Origin: JBBSUQ01 sp964389755
GTDB taxonomy: Bacteria; Bacteroidota; Bacteroidia; Flavobacteriales_D; Crocinitomicaceae
DNA length: 64,000 nt
Assembly (NCBI GenBank): GCA_964389755.1
Contig: CAYMEW010000016.1
Location: 20,993-84,992 of the forward strand
Direction: 5' to 3'
The notes beneath the pieces were generated by a model. The model made no database searches. It was not told the DNA's origin and worked only from the letters and a program-made list of their open reading frames with translations. Both the position numbers and the translations under genes were made by a program. Shown piece by piece: positions 33,136-42,673 of this stretch (the first letter of the stretch is position 1; the number at the start of each line of letters is the position of its first letter).

Positions 33136-33438
33136 TTAATAGAAGAAAAACAGCACGAATGCGGTAACGATAATTGCCAGGTTGCCAAATAACCCGACCA
33201 GTACGGGTTTTTTAGGGAATTCATCTGAAAAAAGTTCGAGGGTCGCAGTGATGAGTCCGATTAAACTCCCTGTTAAACACAGAAAGCAAAGAGCCAGGAA
33301 TCCAAAGAATTTGTTGGCTGAGAAACCGCTGCATGTTAAAAACACGATGAGAACGATGCAAAAAATGTTTCCCAGGAACAGGAACTGGCTCACCGGTCGG
33401 TTTTTCTTTTTCAAGCTGCTTTGTTCATCCGGGTGCAT
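33136..33438 (-). CDS. Small membrane protein of unknown function
   Basis: This 100-residue protein has a short charged N-terminus (MHPDEQSSLKKKNRPV) and three hydrophobic helices (about 17-38, 43-64, 76-99). It is low in charge and AT-rich compared with neighbours. The open frame extends upstream to 33642, but that part crosses the promoter core and start of the divergent DUF4256 gene, so the ATG at 33438 is preferred; an intermediate non-ATG start is possible. I do not recognise a family. Confidence 0.6.
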   Translation of the reverse strand: MHPDEQSSLKKKNRPVSQFLFLGNIFCIVLIVFLTCSGFSANKFFGFLALCFLCLTGSLIGLITATLELFSDEFPKKPVLVGLFGNLAIIVTAFVLFFFY

Positions 33439-33537
33439 TTTGTCAATGGTTATCGTTGATTCTTTAAGTTGATCACATACCTCGTATATATCTCGCGCAA
33501 GATAGCGAACTAATTCAATCCGGGCCTGGCAATTCGT

Positions 33538-33545
33538 TATATTTG
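33538..33545 (+). promoter_or_regulatory. Predicted -7 promoter element of the DUF4256 gene
   Basis: TATATTTG exactly matches TAnnTTTG and gives a leader of about 12 bases. There is no TTG at the right spacing upstream. Confidence 0.55.
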
Positions 33546-33562
33546 AACAAAAGTGTAATATT

Positions 33563-34129
33563 ATGGCATCCCGAAAAGAACTTTCTGCAGCCGAGCGAAG
33601 CGCATTACTAGCAACCTTAAGAAAGCGTTTTGAAGCGAACAATGCACGCCACGAGGGACTAGAATGGAGGAAAGTAGAAGAAAAACTCGAACATCATCCG
33701 TCGAAACTCTGGTCGCTTTTTCAAATGGAAGAAAGTGGCGGGGAACCGGATGTGATTTCCTACGATGCTGATCAGGATGAATACCTGTTTTGCGATTGTT
33801 CGGCCGAAAGTCCGAAGGAGCGGCGTAGCCTGTGTTACGATGAAGAGGCACTTCAGTCACGCAAGCAGCATAAACCAAAGGGCAGCGCCGTGGAAAGTGC
33901 CGCCGGAATGGGAGCCGAACTTCTGACGGAAGAGCAATACCGCGCGCTCCAGGAACTCGGTGAGTTTGATACGAAAACATCTAGTTGGATACAAACACCG
34001 GTTGAAATCCGCGAACGGGGAGGGGCACTTTTCTGCGACCGGCGCTATGATACCGTATTTGTCTATCATAATGGTGCTGAATCGTATTATGCGGCGCGTG
34101 GATTTCGAGTATCGTTGCGCATCGCATAA
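33563..34129 (+). CDS. DUF4256 domain protein
   Basis: This 188-residue soluble protein matches DUF4256, known from its helical N-terminus (LRKRFEANNARHEGLEWRKV), GGEPDVISYDADQDEYLFCD, RRSLCYDEEALQSRK and the close YDTVFVYHNGAESYYAARGF. The family fills the whole protein and has no known activity. It has a consensus -7 element upstream and no operon partner; the divergent gene is a small membrane protein. Confidence 0.88.
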   Translation: MASRKELSAAERSALLATLRKRFEANNARHEGLEWRKVEEKLEHHPSKLWSLFQMEESGGEPDVISYDADQDEYLFCDCSAESPKERRSLCYDEEALQSRKQHKPKGSAVESAAGMGAELLTEEQYRALQELGEFDTKTSSWIQTPVEIRERGGALFCDRRYDTVFVYHNGAESYYAARGFRVSLRIA

Positions 34130-34173
34130 TCTGAAATGCAATAAGTATCAGCTTCTGTAAAAAAAACAGCGAT

Positions 34174-34821
34174 TTATTCCCTGCGACAGGATTTGAGAAT
34201 CTGTGTAGCAAGCCGAACCGATTCGGCATCGAGGCTGGAAGCGATTAGGGACAGGGCTTCACATTTGCTATCCGAAGCCTGGCAGGTAAGATCTTTCACG
34301 TGTAAGCCGGCAATTCCCTTTTTACCGCGTTCACGGGTTACGAGTTTATAGCGAACATTTCCCAGCGTATCTTCCTTGATCTGACTTTCGAGCGTTTCGT
34401 TCGGAATGTAGCTCTCATAGTAGATCGTATCTTCATCAAGCAGGTACGTACATTGAAAATGAAGTGAATCTGTACGCGCTATGCTGATCGGTCTCAAGGC
34501 CCTTAACAATTCCTTCCAGTCGGCTTTTTTATGGTGAAGACGGTGACGGTAAATCGCATCGAGTTTTCGATCGTTCGAGGCGGCGTGTTCCATGAGTGAA
34601 GGAGCCAGGGGGCTGGAATACAGGCCATAATTAAACACAAAGGTAATCGTACCGTTACTGATCTTCCCTGAATAGGATTTCAGGTCGGTATTTTCGCTGA
34701 ATTTAAAGTCTGCCGGAAAATCAAATACATAATCGCGTATCCGGATCTTTCGGAGTCCTTTGGGCGTTTGCTGACAGGCTGCCAGTAAAACAGTGAATAA
34801 TATGACCGCGATGGCCTTCAT
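34174..34821 (-). CDS. Lipoprotein of unknown function
   Basis: This 215-residue protein has a type II signal peptide with lipobox LLAAC (Cys near residue 16), so it should be lipid-anchored. The mature part is mainly beta-like with a middle basic stretch (RHRLHHKKADWKELLRAL). No domain is recognised. An in-frame TTG three codons upstream is possible, but the ATG at 34821 begins a standard signal peptide. It may be co-transcribed with the membrane protein gene 65 bases upstream. Confidence 0.75.
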   Translation of the reverse strand: MKAIAVILFTVLLAACQQTPKGLRKIRIRDYVFDFPADFKFSENTDLKSYSGKISNGTITFVFNYGLYSSPLAPSLMEHAASNDRKLDAIYRHRLHHKKADWKELLRALRPISIARTDSLHFQCTYLLDEDTIYYESYIPNETLESQIKEDTLGNVRYKLVTRERGKKGIAGLHVKDLTCQASDSKCEALSLIASSLDAESVRLATQILKSCRRE

Positions 34822-34886
34822 GAAACCCAATTTAGTCCATTTTTTTCAAATTTCCTAAAATCGGAACTGTTAATTAAAGTGAATGC

Positions 34887-35426
34887 TTAGCCATTTGAAT
34901 CGGGCACGGTCATGTCTTTCTGCGAATTAGCGGCCAGCAGGCGCTGAACTTTCGGTTGAACGGACCAGATCCCGATCGGGTAGAACATTAGTGCCATAAA
35001 CCAGGTCGAAGTTGCGTTTTCAGAGCGCGGTTCACGTTTCGTTCCGGCCATCGAAATCGCCTTTGCAGCACGGTAGAGGATATAAAATGCACTAAAGGTC
35101 GAGTATAAGTTTAGCGGGAGCAATATCCACAGTAGCGCACCGAATTCAGCATAGTTACGCGTTGTAATACTATATCCGCCTCCCGAAATTAGGATTGAAC
35201 CGCCGAGAAACAGCACATAGAAGAGACAGCTAAACCGAAAAAAGCCGTTTTTCTTCCGGTCTTCGGATGCCAGTGTTTCGTTAAGACTGATCGTTATCGC
35301 GTATAACCAGCCTGTAAATGCGAAGAGGTAAAGCAGTGCTAACTCAATGAGAAATACGCCTGCCATCGACAATGCCAGAAACATGCAGAAAAGCTGCCAG
35401 TGCCGGAGTTTTAAGAATAGATACAC
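34887..35426 (-). CDS. Membrane protein of unknown function (about five helices)
   Basis: This hydrophobic protein (179 residues from a GTG start) has about five predicted membrane helices, including LFCMFLALSMAGVFLIELAL and ALLWILLPLNLYSTFSAFYI. The last 50 residues are soluble and end with a charged tail. The start is uncertain: the frame is open up to a TTG at 35507, but two TAnnTTTG elements (35450-35457 and 35481-35488, minus strand) lie inside that extension, which favours the GTG at 35426. No family is recognised. Confidence 0.6.
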   Translation of the reverse strand: MYLFLKLRHWQLFCMFLALSMAGVFLIELALLYLFAFTGWLYAITISLNETLASEDRKKNGFFRFSCLFYVLFLGGSILISGGGYSITTRNYAEFGALLWILLPLNLYSTFSAFYILYRAAKAISMAGTKREPRSENATSTWFMALMFYPIGIWSVQPKVQRLLAANSQKDMTVPDSNG

Positions 35427-35449
35427 GCGGATCGGGTTTGATGACCACG

Positions 35450-35457
35450 CAAAGGTA
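35450..35457 (-). promoter_or_regulatory. Predicted -7 promoter element inside the apparent 5' part of the membrane protein gene
   Basis: The minus strand reads TACCTTTG; a second match (TACGTTTG) lies at 35481-35488. Either would place the start of transcription inside the longest open frame and so bears on the choice of start codon. Confidence 0.4.
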
Positions 35458-35541
35458 AAAAATCCGATGATTTTTAATTTCAAACGTAAAATCAGCGGAT
35501 TTCCCAATTTTGAAATATCTTTACCGCACTTTTAACAAACA

Positions 35542-37599
35542 ATGAATCAGTCGCTCGTAACCGCAATCGCCTGTATATTCCTTTTTTTCGGAACTTCCCG
35601 AGCCATCGATGAACAACGTGCCGCTACAAGGGCGGATGCACTGATCACGCTCTTATCCGACCAACATTTGCAACCCGCGGATATTACATCTCAGGCTTTT
35701 CTCGACAACTTCTTTACGTATTTCATACGCTCACTTGATCCGGATATGGATCTGTTTTCACAAGAAGACGAGGTACTCCTGCGCGGTGAGCTCGCCCTGC
35801 TGCAAACCGACCTGCAAAACAAACAGGTAAATTTCCTCCGGAAATCGACGGATCTGTATCGCGTTCGCCTTGCCGCTTACCGCGATTTCGCAAGCGCGTG
35901 GTTTAACACACCTTTTGAGCCGAAAAGTCTGTTACAGGCATCTGCCGCGGAATTCGAAAAGCGCTCCGGCGAAAGTGACCTAAGCGAACGCTGGAAAAAA
36001 CAATTGCGTTACTTCGTTCTGAATACGGCTTTTGACGGGCTGGATCATGCGCTTTCATCGGATTCCGTAAACATCCTCGTAAAAGAAGGATTTGAAAATT
36101 GCAAAACGCTTTTGCTCGAAAACCTCGCGCAGGAGGACGAGCTCGACTATTTCTTCGAAGATGTTTACCTTAACGCCATTGCCATGGCTTTCGATCCGCA
36201 TTCATCCTTCTTCGACCTGGCGCAGGAAAAGCAATTTGAGGCTGAATTGTCCGGTAGTCGTGAAATCTTCGGGTTTTCAATTGACCGAAACAGCAAGGGC
36301 ACCTTTTTTATAAGCAACCTTGTGCCTGGAAGTGCCGCGTGGAATTCCGGTGAACTTGGTACGAACGATGTCGTCCTGCGCATCCGTTTCGACCGCCGAA
36401 AGGAGTTTTCCCTGCGCTCCATGACACTCTCCGAACTCAACGAGCGCTTTGCACAAAGCGATGCGAAAGTGATTACGCTGACCTTGGAAGACGAGGATCA
36501 TACTCAACGGCAGGTAACGCTGGAGAAACAGGTTGTTTCACTGGAATCCGACCTGATTCGTTCGGCTATTTTGTCGGGGTCTCAGAAAGTCGGATATATC
36601 ACTTTACCGGATTTTTACACCTCCTGGGATTCGGAGAATATGCTTGGCTGCGCAAACGATGTAGCCAAGGCTATTTTAAAAATGCAAAAAGAGCACATCG
36701 GCGGACTGATCCTTGATCTCCGCGGAAACGGTGGCGGTTCCATGAAGGAAGCCGTTGACCTGGTCGGGATTTTCATCAATTACGGTCCCGTGGTTGTGTC
36801 GCGCACAAGTGACGAAGAAATTACGGTGATCAAAGATTTTAACCGGGGCGCAATATACACGGGCCCACTCATCGTTTTGATCGATGGCGGATCGGCTTCT
36901 GCGAGCGAGATCGTGGCCGCAGCCCTGCAGGATCACAGGCGTGCGGTTATTGTCGGTCAGCGATCTTTTGGAAAATCAACCGGCCAGACGATCCTGCCGA
37001 TCATCCCGGAGGGCAGTCTCCTGACGGACGTTCAAAGCGGCATGTATGGTTTTGCCAAAGTGACCATGGACGGGCTTTATCGTATCGACCTGAGTACGCA
37101 TCAAAAGTCCGGAGTAAAACCGGACGTGGAACTACCGACCCTGTTCGGCGAGGAATATTTCAGTGAACGCGATTTTCCAAATGCGCTGGAATTACAGCCG
37201 ATTGAAAAGAAAGTGTATTACGATCCCTTACCGGCACCGGATGTGCAAAACCTGCAGTCCGAAAGCCAGGCAAGGCTCGCCCTCGATTCCAACTATATCA
37301 GGCTCCGAAGCATCACAGCAAAACTGGAAAAACTCATGTCGGATGACTACGTGCTGACACTCTCGGTAAAAGATATGTATGCTTACAGTCTTGAGATTGC
37401 CAGACAGCTTGAGGCTGTCGGCGAATGGAAAAAAGGCGTTAAAACCATATTTGAAACCCAAAACATAGCTTTCGACGAAGCGACCTTCAGCGACGGTTCG
37501 ATTCACGAATTCTCAAATAGTATGTTCCTTAGGCGACTGGCGCTCGACCAGGAACTCAACGAAGCATATCGGATTATGCTCTCCATGATGCGGCAATAA
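35542..37599 (+). CDS. prc: Carboxy-terminal processing protease (Prc/Tsp-like, S41)
   Basis: This 685-residue protein has a signal peptide (about 1-21), an N-terminal helical domain, a PDZ domain (about 220-335) and an S41 peptidase domain. The catalytic pair is probably Ser453 in GGSASASE and Lys478 in SFGKSTGQT, 25 residues apart, as in E. coli Prc (Ser430/Lys455). The C-terminal helical extension (about 570-685) is also as in Prc. It trims periplasmic proteins with exposed C-termini. The next gene begins 18 bases downstream and may be a partner or substrate. Confidence 0.93.
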   Translation: MNQSLVTAIACIFLFFGTSRAIDEQRAATRADALITLLSDQHLQPADITSQAFLDNFFTYFIRSLDPDMDLFSQEDEVLLRGELALLQTDLQNKQVNFLRKSTDLYRVRLAAYRDFASAWFNTPFEPKSLLQASAAEFEKRSGESDLSERWKKQLRYFVLNTAFDGLDHALSSDSVNILVKEGFENCKTLLLENLAQEDELDYFFEDVYLNAIAMAFDPHSSFFDLAQEKQFEAELSGSREIFGFSIDRNSKGTFFISNLVPGSAAWNSGELGTNDVVLRIRFDRRKEFSLRSMTLSELNERFAQSDAKVITLTLEDEDHTQRQVTLEKQVVSLESDLIRSAILSGSQKVGYITLPDFYTSWDSENMLGCANDVAKAILKMQKEHIGGLILDLRGNGGGSMKEAVDLVGIFINYGPVVVSRTSDEEITVIKDFNRGAIYTGPLIVLIDGGSASASEIVAAALQDHRRAVIVGQRSFGKSTGQTILPIIPEGSLLTDVQSGMYGFAKVTMDGLYRIDLSTHQKSGVKPDVELPTLFGEEYFSERDFPNALELQPIEKKVYYDPLPAPDVQNLQSESQARLALDSNYIRLRSITAKLEKLMSDDYVLTLSVKDMYAYSLEIARQLEAVGEWKKGVKTIFETQNIAFDEATFSDGSIHEFSNSMFLRRLALDQELNEAYRIMLSMMRQ

Positions 37600-37617
37600 T
37601 AACTTAAAATAATACGT

Positions 37618-38646
37618 ATGAACAAACGATTACCCTTTCTGATGCTTATGCTCGCACTGCTTTTTGTTTCGGCCTCCCGTGCGGAGACTGCGGTCGAGTA
37701 TATGGAATCTTTTTCGAACCAGTACCAGGCCCTGCAAAAGGACATGTGGGATTACACGAGTTCCGTTTCGCATGGCAAAAGTGCGCGCAAGGTAGAAAAA
37801 CGGCGTATGGAACTGATCGCAACGGCGCAAAAAGCACTTGGTTCGGCCCGGGCTGCGAAAGATTTTGGAGGAACTACCGACTACCGCGATGCCGTGATCG
37901 ATTTTTTTGAGATCTACTACAACGTACTCAATGAAGATTACGCGAAGATCGTCGATATGGAAGAGATCGCTGAACAGTCTTACGACAACATGGAAGCCTA
38001 TATGACTGCCAAAGAACTGGCTACCGATAAACTGATGGAGGCCGGCGAGATCGTACAGGAAGCACAGGAAAAATTCGCAAAAGAGAATAATATCACCCTT
38101 TTGGAGCGCGAAGATGACATGAGCCGAAAAATGGAGATTGCGTCAAAGGTTTACGATCATTACAACGAGGTTTACCTGATCTTTTTTAAAAGTTTCAAAC
38201 AGGAAGTATACCTACTGGATGCGATTGGCCGCAAAGACCTCAATGCCGTGGAGCAAAATCGCGTGGCACTGAAAGCGACGGCCGAAGAAGGGATCGAAAA
38301 ACTGAAGGCGCTCGAACCTTACGGCGGAGACCGTTCACTGGTGGACAATAACATGGAATTACTGAAATTCTACATCCAGGAAGCGGATCGCGAAGTTCCT
38401 AAAATGACGGATTATTTCCTGAAAGAAGAGAACTTTATGAAAGTGAAGACCAATTTCGACCAGATCAAGGAAAAAAATCGCACGCAAAAAGATGTGGATA
38501 CGTACAACCAGGCAGTTAACGACATGAATGCTGCTGTGGAGGCATATAATTCCGCCAATGAGTCTACGAACAACCTGCGCGGGAAATACATCGACAGCTG
38601 GAACAGAACCGCACAAAAATATACCGATAAGCACGTTCCGAAGTAA
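37618..38646 (+). CDS. Secreted helical surface protein (LIC11966-like)
   Basis: This 342-residue protein has a signal peptide ending near VSASRAE and is then nearly all alpha helix with strong heptad character and several conserved aromatic positions (YMESFSNQYQALQKDMWDYT, VYDHYNEVYLIFFKSFKQEV). It resembles the LIC11966 family of surface proteins; this is a recollection, with moderate certainty. The last residues are DKHVPK. It follows prc after 18 bases and ends at a strong UUCG-loop terminator. No enzymatic motif is visible. Confidence 0.7.
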   Translation: MNKRLPFLMLMLALLFVSASRAETAVEYMESFSNQYQALQKDMWDYTSSVSHGKSARKVEKRRMELIATAQKALGSARAAKDFGGTTDYRDAVIDFFEIYYNVLNEDYAKIVDMEEIAEQSYDNMEAYMTAKELATDKLMEAGEIVQEAQEKFAKENNITLLEREDDMSRKMEIASKVYDHYNEVYLIFFKSFKQEVYLLDAIGRKDLNAVEQNRVALKATAEEGIEKLKALEPYGGDRSLVDNNMELLKFYIQEADREVPKMTDYFLKEENFMKVKTNFDQIKEKNRTQKDVDTYNQAVNDMNAAVEAYNSANESTNNLRGKYIDSWNRTAQKYTDKHVPK

Positions 38647-38663
38647 ATGGATTTAAAGTGAAA

Positions 38664-38691
38664 GATCCTGCCTTCGGGCAGGATTTTTTTT
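38664..38691 (+). terminator. Terminator of the prc operon (UUCG tetraloop)
   Basis: The stem ATCCTGCC / GGCAGGAT with a TTCG loop (a very stable tetraloop) is followed by a run of eight T residues. Confidence 0.95.
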
Positions 38692-38719
38692 GCAGGTAAC
38701 TTTTGGTAGCACTATTCCA

Positions 38720-38749
38720 TAAAAAAGGCCCGCCTGAAAAAGCGGGCCT
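38720..38749 (-). terminator. Terminator of the TPR-MORN/DUF3857 operon
   Basis: On the minus strand AGGCCCGC / GCGGGCCT forms a GC-rich 8-bp stem, followed by TTTTTT. It lies 22 bases after the stop of the last gene in the operon. Confidence 0.92.
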
Positions 38750-38771
38750 GGTATTTATCAGGATATGTTTC

Positions 38772-40742
38772 TTAATTTATCTTCTGAAGTACAAGTACGA
38801 GCTTATTGAAGTCAGCAGCGGCGTTGATCACGCTTTTGTATTCTTCGAATTGTGCGAGCGGATAGTAAATGTCCTCATACCATTCCGTTACGGTTACTGT
38901 GAGCACTCCGTTCTCAAGTGTATAAGTCGATTTAAAACCGATCGGGGTTTTTCCATTGAGTGTGGGAACAACTTCCATATTCAGAACCTCCGGGTTCTTG
39001 ATCTCGTAGCCTTCCGGAACATTGAACACGATCTTGCGCTCATAACGACGGGTGAACTCGGTTTCGACCGGGATCTTGCGTTTGTCTTCGTCGTACATTT
39101 CAGCCTGCGGCCCGATGAGCATACCGACTTTGAAAAGTACTTTTTCACCGGCATTTTCGGTAAAGTTGGCGCTTTCGATGGTTCCTTTCCCGATGAGCGG
39201 TTTTTGCCCGTAGAGGTCCGTGTCATCATTCTCGAAACTCATGTCTTCTACTTTCGCCCCGTCGTCGATGTAGTTGAGATAACCTTCCTTAAGTTCAGTC
39301 TTTTGCTCTTCGTCCAGGTAATCCATGCTGGCCTGGTAATAGAGACTTTTATAACCGCTTGTACTGCGCTCCACCTGGATGGTGGCGGTACTGAGGTCGT
39401 CGTTGAGCGAGGTGGTTGTATTGATAATGTCGCGCGATTTGTCAGCATCCGTATACCCGATCTCTTTTACCTTGGAGTCGAAGGTAACGATCTTGCCCAC
39501 GGCTACTTCTTTGATGGAGAGCCCTTTAGTGCCGGTAAATTCGTATGGCGGAAAACCAAGGCGTGAGTAAGGATGCGGTGAAAGGTACATTTTCAGGTCC
39601 GGCAGGTAAAAAATATAATCGTCCAGGAAGTTGTACGCCTCATATTCCGTGTAAAATTTATCGACTGTACGATCGGTCGTCAGGATAAGTTCGAACGGAA
39701 TTCCCTGTTCGCGGAAGCAATTCAGCAGGATACGCGTTATGGCTTCCTCGCTGGCCAGTTTGCTTTCAAAAGTAAACGCGATGGGATCGTCCATCTGGAG
39801 GTTGAAGCCCTGGAGTATTACAAATTCCTTCTTCACCTGCTTTTCGATCTTACGCACCTGCTCGGTCTCCGAATCATCTTTCTCGATCTCTGCGCGGTCA
39901 ATGAGTTTGCGAATGAGTTTCAGGTTCTTCTTTTTCGGCTCTTCGAAAAGGCGGAAGTGAATGATACGACTAACCTCGGTATAATTGAAAAAATTCGATT
40001 TCCCGGAAGAATAGTTCTTGTCCAGCTTGTAATACGCTTTCATCAGGTTCGCGCGGTAAGAGGATGACGTTTCACTTTTCAGGGCTTCCACATCGTCCAT
40101 ACGCAGGATGTACTGACGGAAGTCCAGGTTCGTGGAATCGCGTTTGAACTCGGGCAAACCGTTTACCGGGAATACTTTGTAATCCAGGTATTCGGGTGTA
40201 ATCAGGTCATATTCCACGTGTTTTTTCGGAATGTCGGATTGCACGGTGAAAACAGCTCCGGTCAGGTGTGGTTCGAATTTGATGAGGTGCAGGTACTCGA
40301 TGATACTGCCCAGTTCGATCCCTTCAAAGGCGAAGTACTGGTATTCCACGTTTCCGTCCTCATCGAGTGATTCTTTGATGTCTTTATTCGATACTTCGAT
40401 CACGGAACCGTCGGGTTGAATGGCGCGTGCCTTCTGAAATACGATGTCTTCCGCGCTGTAATTTGAAACAAAATATTTGTTGTTCTCTTCAATCGCCTGG
40501 TCGGAATTCAGTCGTTTGATCGTATGCATGAGCTGGAACTCGCGGAGTTCTCCGGCGTCATTGTTCGCCAGTTCGGTCCCGCGTTTTTCGAAAAGGACGA
40601 TCTCGCCTTCTTCCTTCTCTTTATCGGTAAGGTCCCAGGTTTTCGGAGTCTCGGACCAGTCGTAGTCGCTATAATAACTTTTTTGGGCGACTCCTGAAAA
40701 GGCGAGCAACAGCGCCGCCAGTGCAAATAGTTTATTCATCAT
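38772..40742 (-). CDS. Secreted DUF3857 protein with degenerate transglutaminase-like domain
   Basis: This 656-residue protein has a signal peptide (cut near GVAQK), an N-terminal DUF3857 domain (about 60-250, including VFQKARAIQPDGSVIEVSNK and GIELGSIIEYLHLI) and a middle segment where transglutaminase-like proteins carry Cys-His-Asp. Here that segment reads SEEAITRILLNCFREQGIP, with no GDC-type cysteine, no paired His and no Asp, so catalysis is unlikely. The C-terminal third is beta-rich. It overlaps the active paralogue upstream by four bases (ATGA). A structural or scaffold role is inferred, not shown. Confidence 0.78.
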   Translation of the reverse strand: MMNKLFALAALLLAFSGVAQKSYYSDYDWSETPKTWDLTDKEKEEGEIVLFEKRGTELANNDAGELREFQLMHTIKRLNSDQAIEENNKYFVSNYSAEDIVFQKARAIQPDGSVIEVSNKDIKESLDEDGNVEYQYFAFEGIELGSIIEYLHLIKFEPHLTGAVFTVQSDIPKKHVEYDLITPEYLDYKVFPVNGLPEFKRDSTNLDFRQYILRMDDVEALKSETSSSYRANLMKAYYKLDKNYSSGKSNFFNYTEVSRIIHFRLFEEPKKKNLKLIRKLIDRAEIEKDDSETEQVRKIEKQVKKEFVILQGFNLQMDDPIAFTFESKLASEEAITRILLNCFREQGIPFELILTTDRTVDKFYTEYEAYNFLDDYIFYLPDLKMYLSPHPYSRLGFPPYEFTGTKGLSIKEVAVGKIVTFDSKVKEIGYTDADKSRDIINTTTSLNDDLSTATIQVERSTSGYKSLYYQASMDYLDEEQKTELKEGYLNYIDDGAKVEDMSFENDDTDLYGQKPLIGKGTIESANFTENAGEKVLFKVGMLIGPQAEMYDEDKRKIPVETEFTRRYERKIVFNVPEGYEIKNPEVLNMEVVPTLNGKTPIGFKSTYTLENGVLTVTVTEWYEDIYYPLAQFEEYKSVINAAADFNKLVLVLQKIN

Positions 40743-42673
40743 GCTTGTGTTTTAATTAGGACGACGCTTTCGGACATGGACTTTTTCATGATCTTCACGA
40801 AGTCGTTCCATGCTTTGAACTGGTCGGGTTGAAGGTATAAAAATTTAAATTTGATCCGCACGGTCGTCATGAGTTGACCGTCTTTTTCGGAATAACTCAC
40901 TGAGTAATCGACAAAGTCCGAAGTGAATGTGGTGTTTTCAGGAACGAACTTTAAGGTATAACCTTCGGGTATATCGAGCACCGTCACATACGCATCGCTG
41001 GAATAGAAACCGAGTTCGAGCGGTGCCACACGGTCTTCCCGGATCTCGCCGTGCGTAATGTCTTTATTGAGGATCGGGTTCACGTAAATTTCCTTATCAT
41101 ACGAGGAAACGTAATTGTTCACTTCGAAATCAAAAGACATGATAAAAGGCTTTTCCCGGTCATCCAGGTTCCGCATCTGCGAATTCGTGACCCGCAGGGT
41201 GTTGTTTCCGCGCGGATTGACGTTCTTCATGAGTTTGTCGAGGTCTTCGGGCATCACATTTTTGAACGAATCGTGGATGAGGGTGGTGTAATATCCCGAA
41301 GAGTGTACGTTTGCATTTCCCGCAATTTTAGAACCATCGATGTGCACATAGCTGGTGTCGAAGAATTCGGTTCTTTCCGGCGGAAGAATAGCTACTTTAC
41401 GGATCTCGAAATCGCCGGTTCCTTTGTGGATCAATACTTCTTTTTCCTGGATGTAGAACGGCGGATAATCCATGGGTTGCCAGGCACTCGTGGCATCTAG
41501 GTAATACGCCGTTCCGTCTTCAGTCTCGTACACGGCGATCATGTGATTATCGGTTGCTGCACTTGGAAAGGTCGAGTAGTCGTACGGCAGGTCGCGCGTA
41601 CCTACCCACGTGAGATACGCGGTGATATTTTGCGACTTCAGCATGCTGTAAATAAGTGCAGCCATGTCCTTACAGTCACCATAGCGCTTGCGGCACACGC
41701 TAGAGGGCTGACGCGGAATAAATCCGTTCACACCTTCCTCGAATGCGATGTATTTGATGTTGTTCTGCACCCAATAATAGATCGCTTTTACTTTGGCGAG
41801 TTCACTTTCACTTCCTTTCGTGATGGAATCAGCCAGGCGGGTGATCTCTTCGGTCGGAACTTCGTTTTCGACTTCCGTCAGGTTTGTCTGGTACCAGGTG
41901 TGCAGGTCGGCCGGTGTTTCGAGCACGCTTTGGCGTCCCTGCTTCGTGGTGTAATAGGCGATCTGCCCCACGATATGGGGTGTGTAGACGCGGAGCGAGG
42001 GAGACTGTTCTTCGAATTTGAGTCCTTTGGCTCCTGTCATGGAATACGTCGTAATGCGTCGACCGCGAACGATCTCCTCGTTTTTCTTTACGAGTCCGGA
42101 CCCGTTATTGCGCAGGTCGAGCAACAGGTGTACACTTGTATCAGCATCCACCACGAACTCATTCGTTTCGATCGGGAAGACGGACTGGAAGAAAAAACCG
42201 AAAGGAAAACGGTATTCGCTCGTTGTTTCGCTGTATTCGAGGATGCGCACCGAACCTTCCTGCAGGGAAGGGTAGTAAAACGAGGTGATTTTGTCGTCGT
42301 CGTGAAAAACAGAGCCTTCCTGCGTTTTGTCGCGCGTCTGGAAATTCGTCGCTTTTACTTTTTTAAACGATTTACCGTTCGGCATGAGCGAATAGGCGTC
42401 GATCTTGCCGAGTTCATCAAAGCTGGTCGTGGTAATTTCCTCTTCGGAAAAACTGCGTGCCAGTTTCGGGTCGAGAAGCAGGTATTGATCTTCATAACTG
42501 GTAGTGACGAGCGGTTTGTCATTTTTGACATCGATAGTCACACGGGTGCGTTTAACGACCTGAACGGCCTGTTCTCCCTTATATTTCTCTTTATATGCCG
42601 CCAGGTCGTAATCCTGTGCGAATACGTTCCCCGCCAGCAAAGCGAGGATGATCATACTATATTTTAGTAACAT
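40739..42673 (-). CDS. Secreted DUF3857 and transglutaminase-like protein
   Basis: This 644-residue protein has a signal peptide (cut near GNVFAQD), a DUF3857 domain (about 55-240, with YSLMPNGKSFKKVKATNFQT and EGSVRILEYSETT) and a transglutaminase-like domain with the complete triad Cys334 (RRYGDCKDMA), His377 (TDNHMIAVY) and Asp393 (YYLDATSAW). Such domains can be peptidases, cross-linking enzymes or amidases; the activity here is unknown. Domain order is as in many Bacteroidota proteins. It is the middle gene of three, overlapping the TPR-MORN gene by 17 bases. Confidence 0.88.
   Translation of the reverse strand: MLLKYSMIILALLAGNVFAQDYDLAAYKEKYKGEQAVQVVKRTRVTIDVKNDKPLVTTSYEDQYLLLDPKLARSFSEEEITTTSFDELGKIDAYSLMPNGKSFKKVKATNFQTRDKTQEGSVFHDDDKITSFYYPSLQEGSVRILEYSETTSEYRFPFGFFFQSVFPIETNEFVVDADTSVHLLLDLRNNGSGLVKKNEEIVRGRRITTYSMTGAKGLKFEEQSPSLRVYTPHIVGQIAYYTTKQGRQSVLETPADLHTWYQTNLTEVENEVPTEEITRLADSITKGSESELAKVKAIYYWVQNNIKYIAFEEGVNGFIPRQPSSVCRKRYGDCKDMAALIYSMLKSQNITAYLTWVGTRDLPYDYSTFPSAATDNHMIAVYETEDGTAYYLDATSAWQPMDYPPFYIQEKEVLIHKGTGDFEIRKVAILPPERTEFFDTSYVHIDGSKIAGNANVHSSGYYTTLIHDSFKNVMPEDLDKLMKNVNPRGNNTLRVTNSQMRNLDDREKPFIMSFDFEVNNYVSSYDKEIYVNPILNKDITHGEIREDRVAPLELGFYSSDAYVTVLDIPEGYTLKFVPENTTFTSDFVDYSVSYSEKDGQLMTTVRIKFKFLYLQPDQFKAWNDFVKIMKKSMSESVVLIKTQA

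Noticed and set aside
33439..33642. Upstream extension of the small membrane protein gene
   Set aside because: It overlaps the start and the exact consensus promoter of the divergent DUF4256 gene, and adds a non-hydrophobic segment with no support.
38703..39566. Plus-strand open frame of 287 codons starting at the terminator of the TPR-MORN operon
   Set aside because: It covers the hairpin and the antisense of a secreted protein gene; no promoter or domain supports it.
41543..42667. Long plus-strand open frame of 374 codons inside the DUF3857/transglutaminase gene
   Set aside because: It lies antisense to a gene with a full catalytic triad and signal peptide, and its translation has no recognisable domain or start context.
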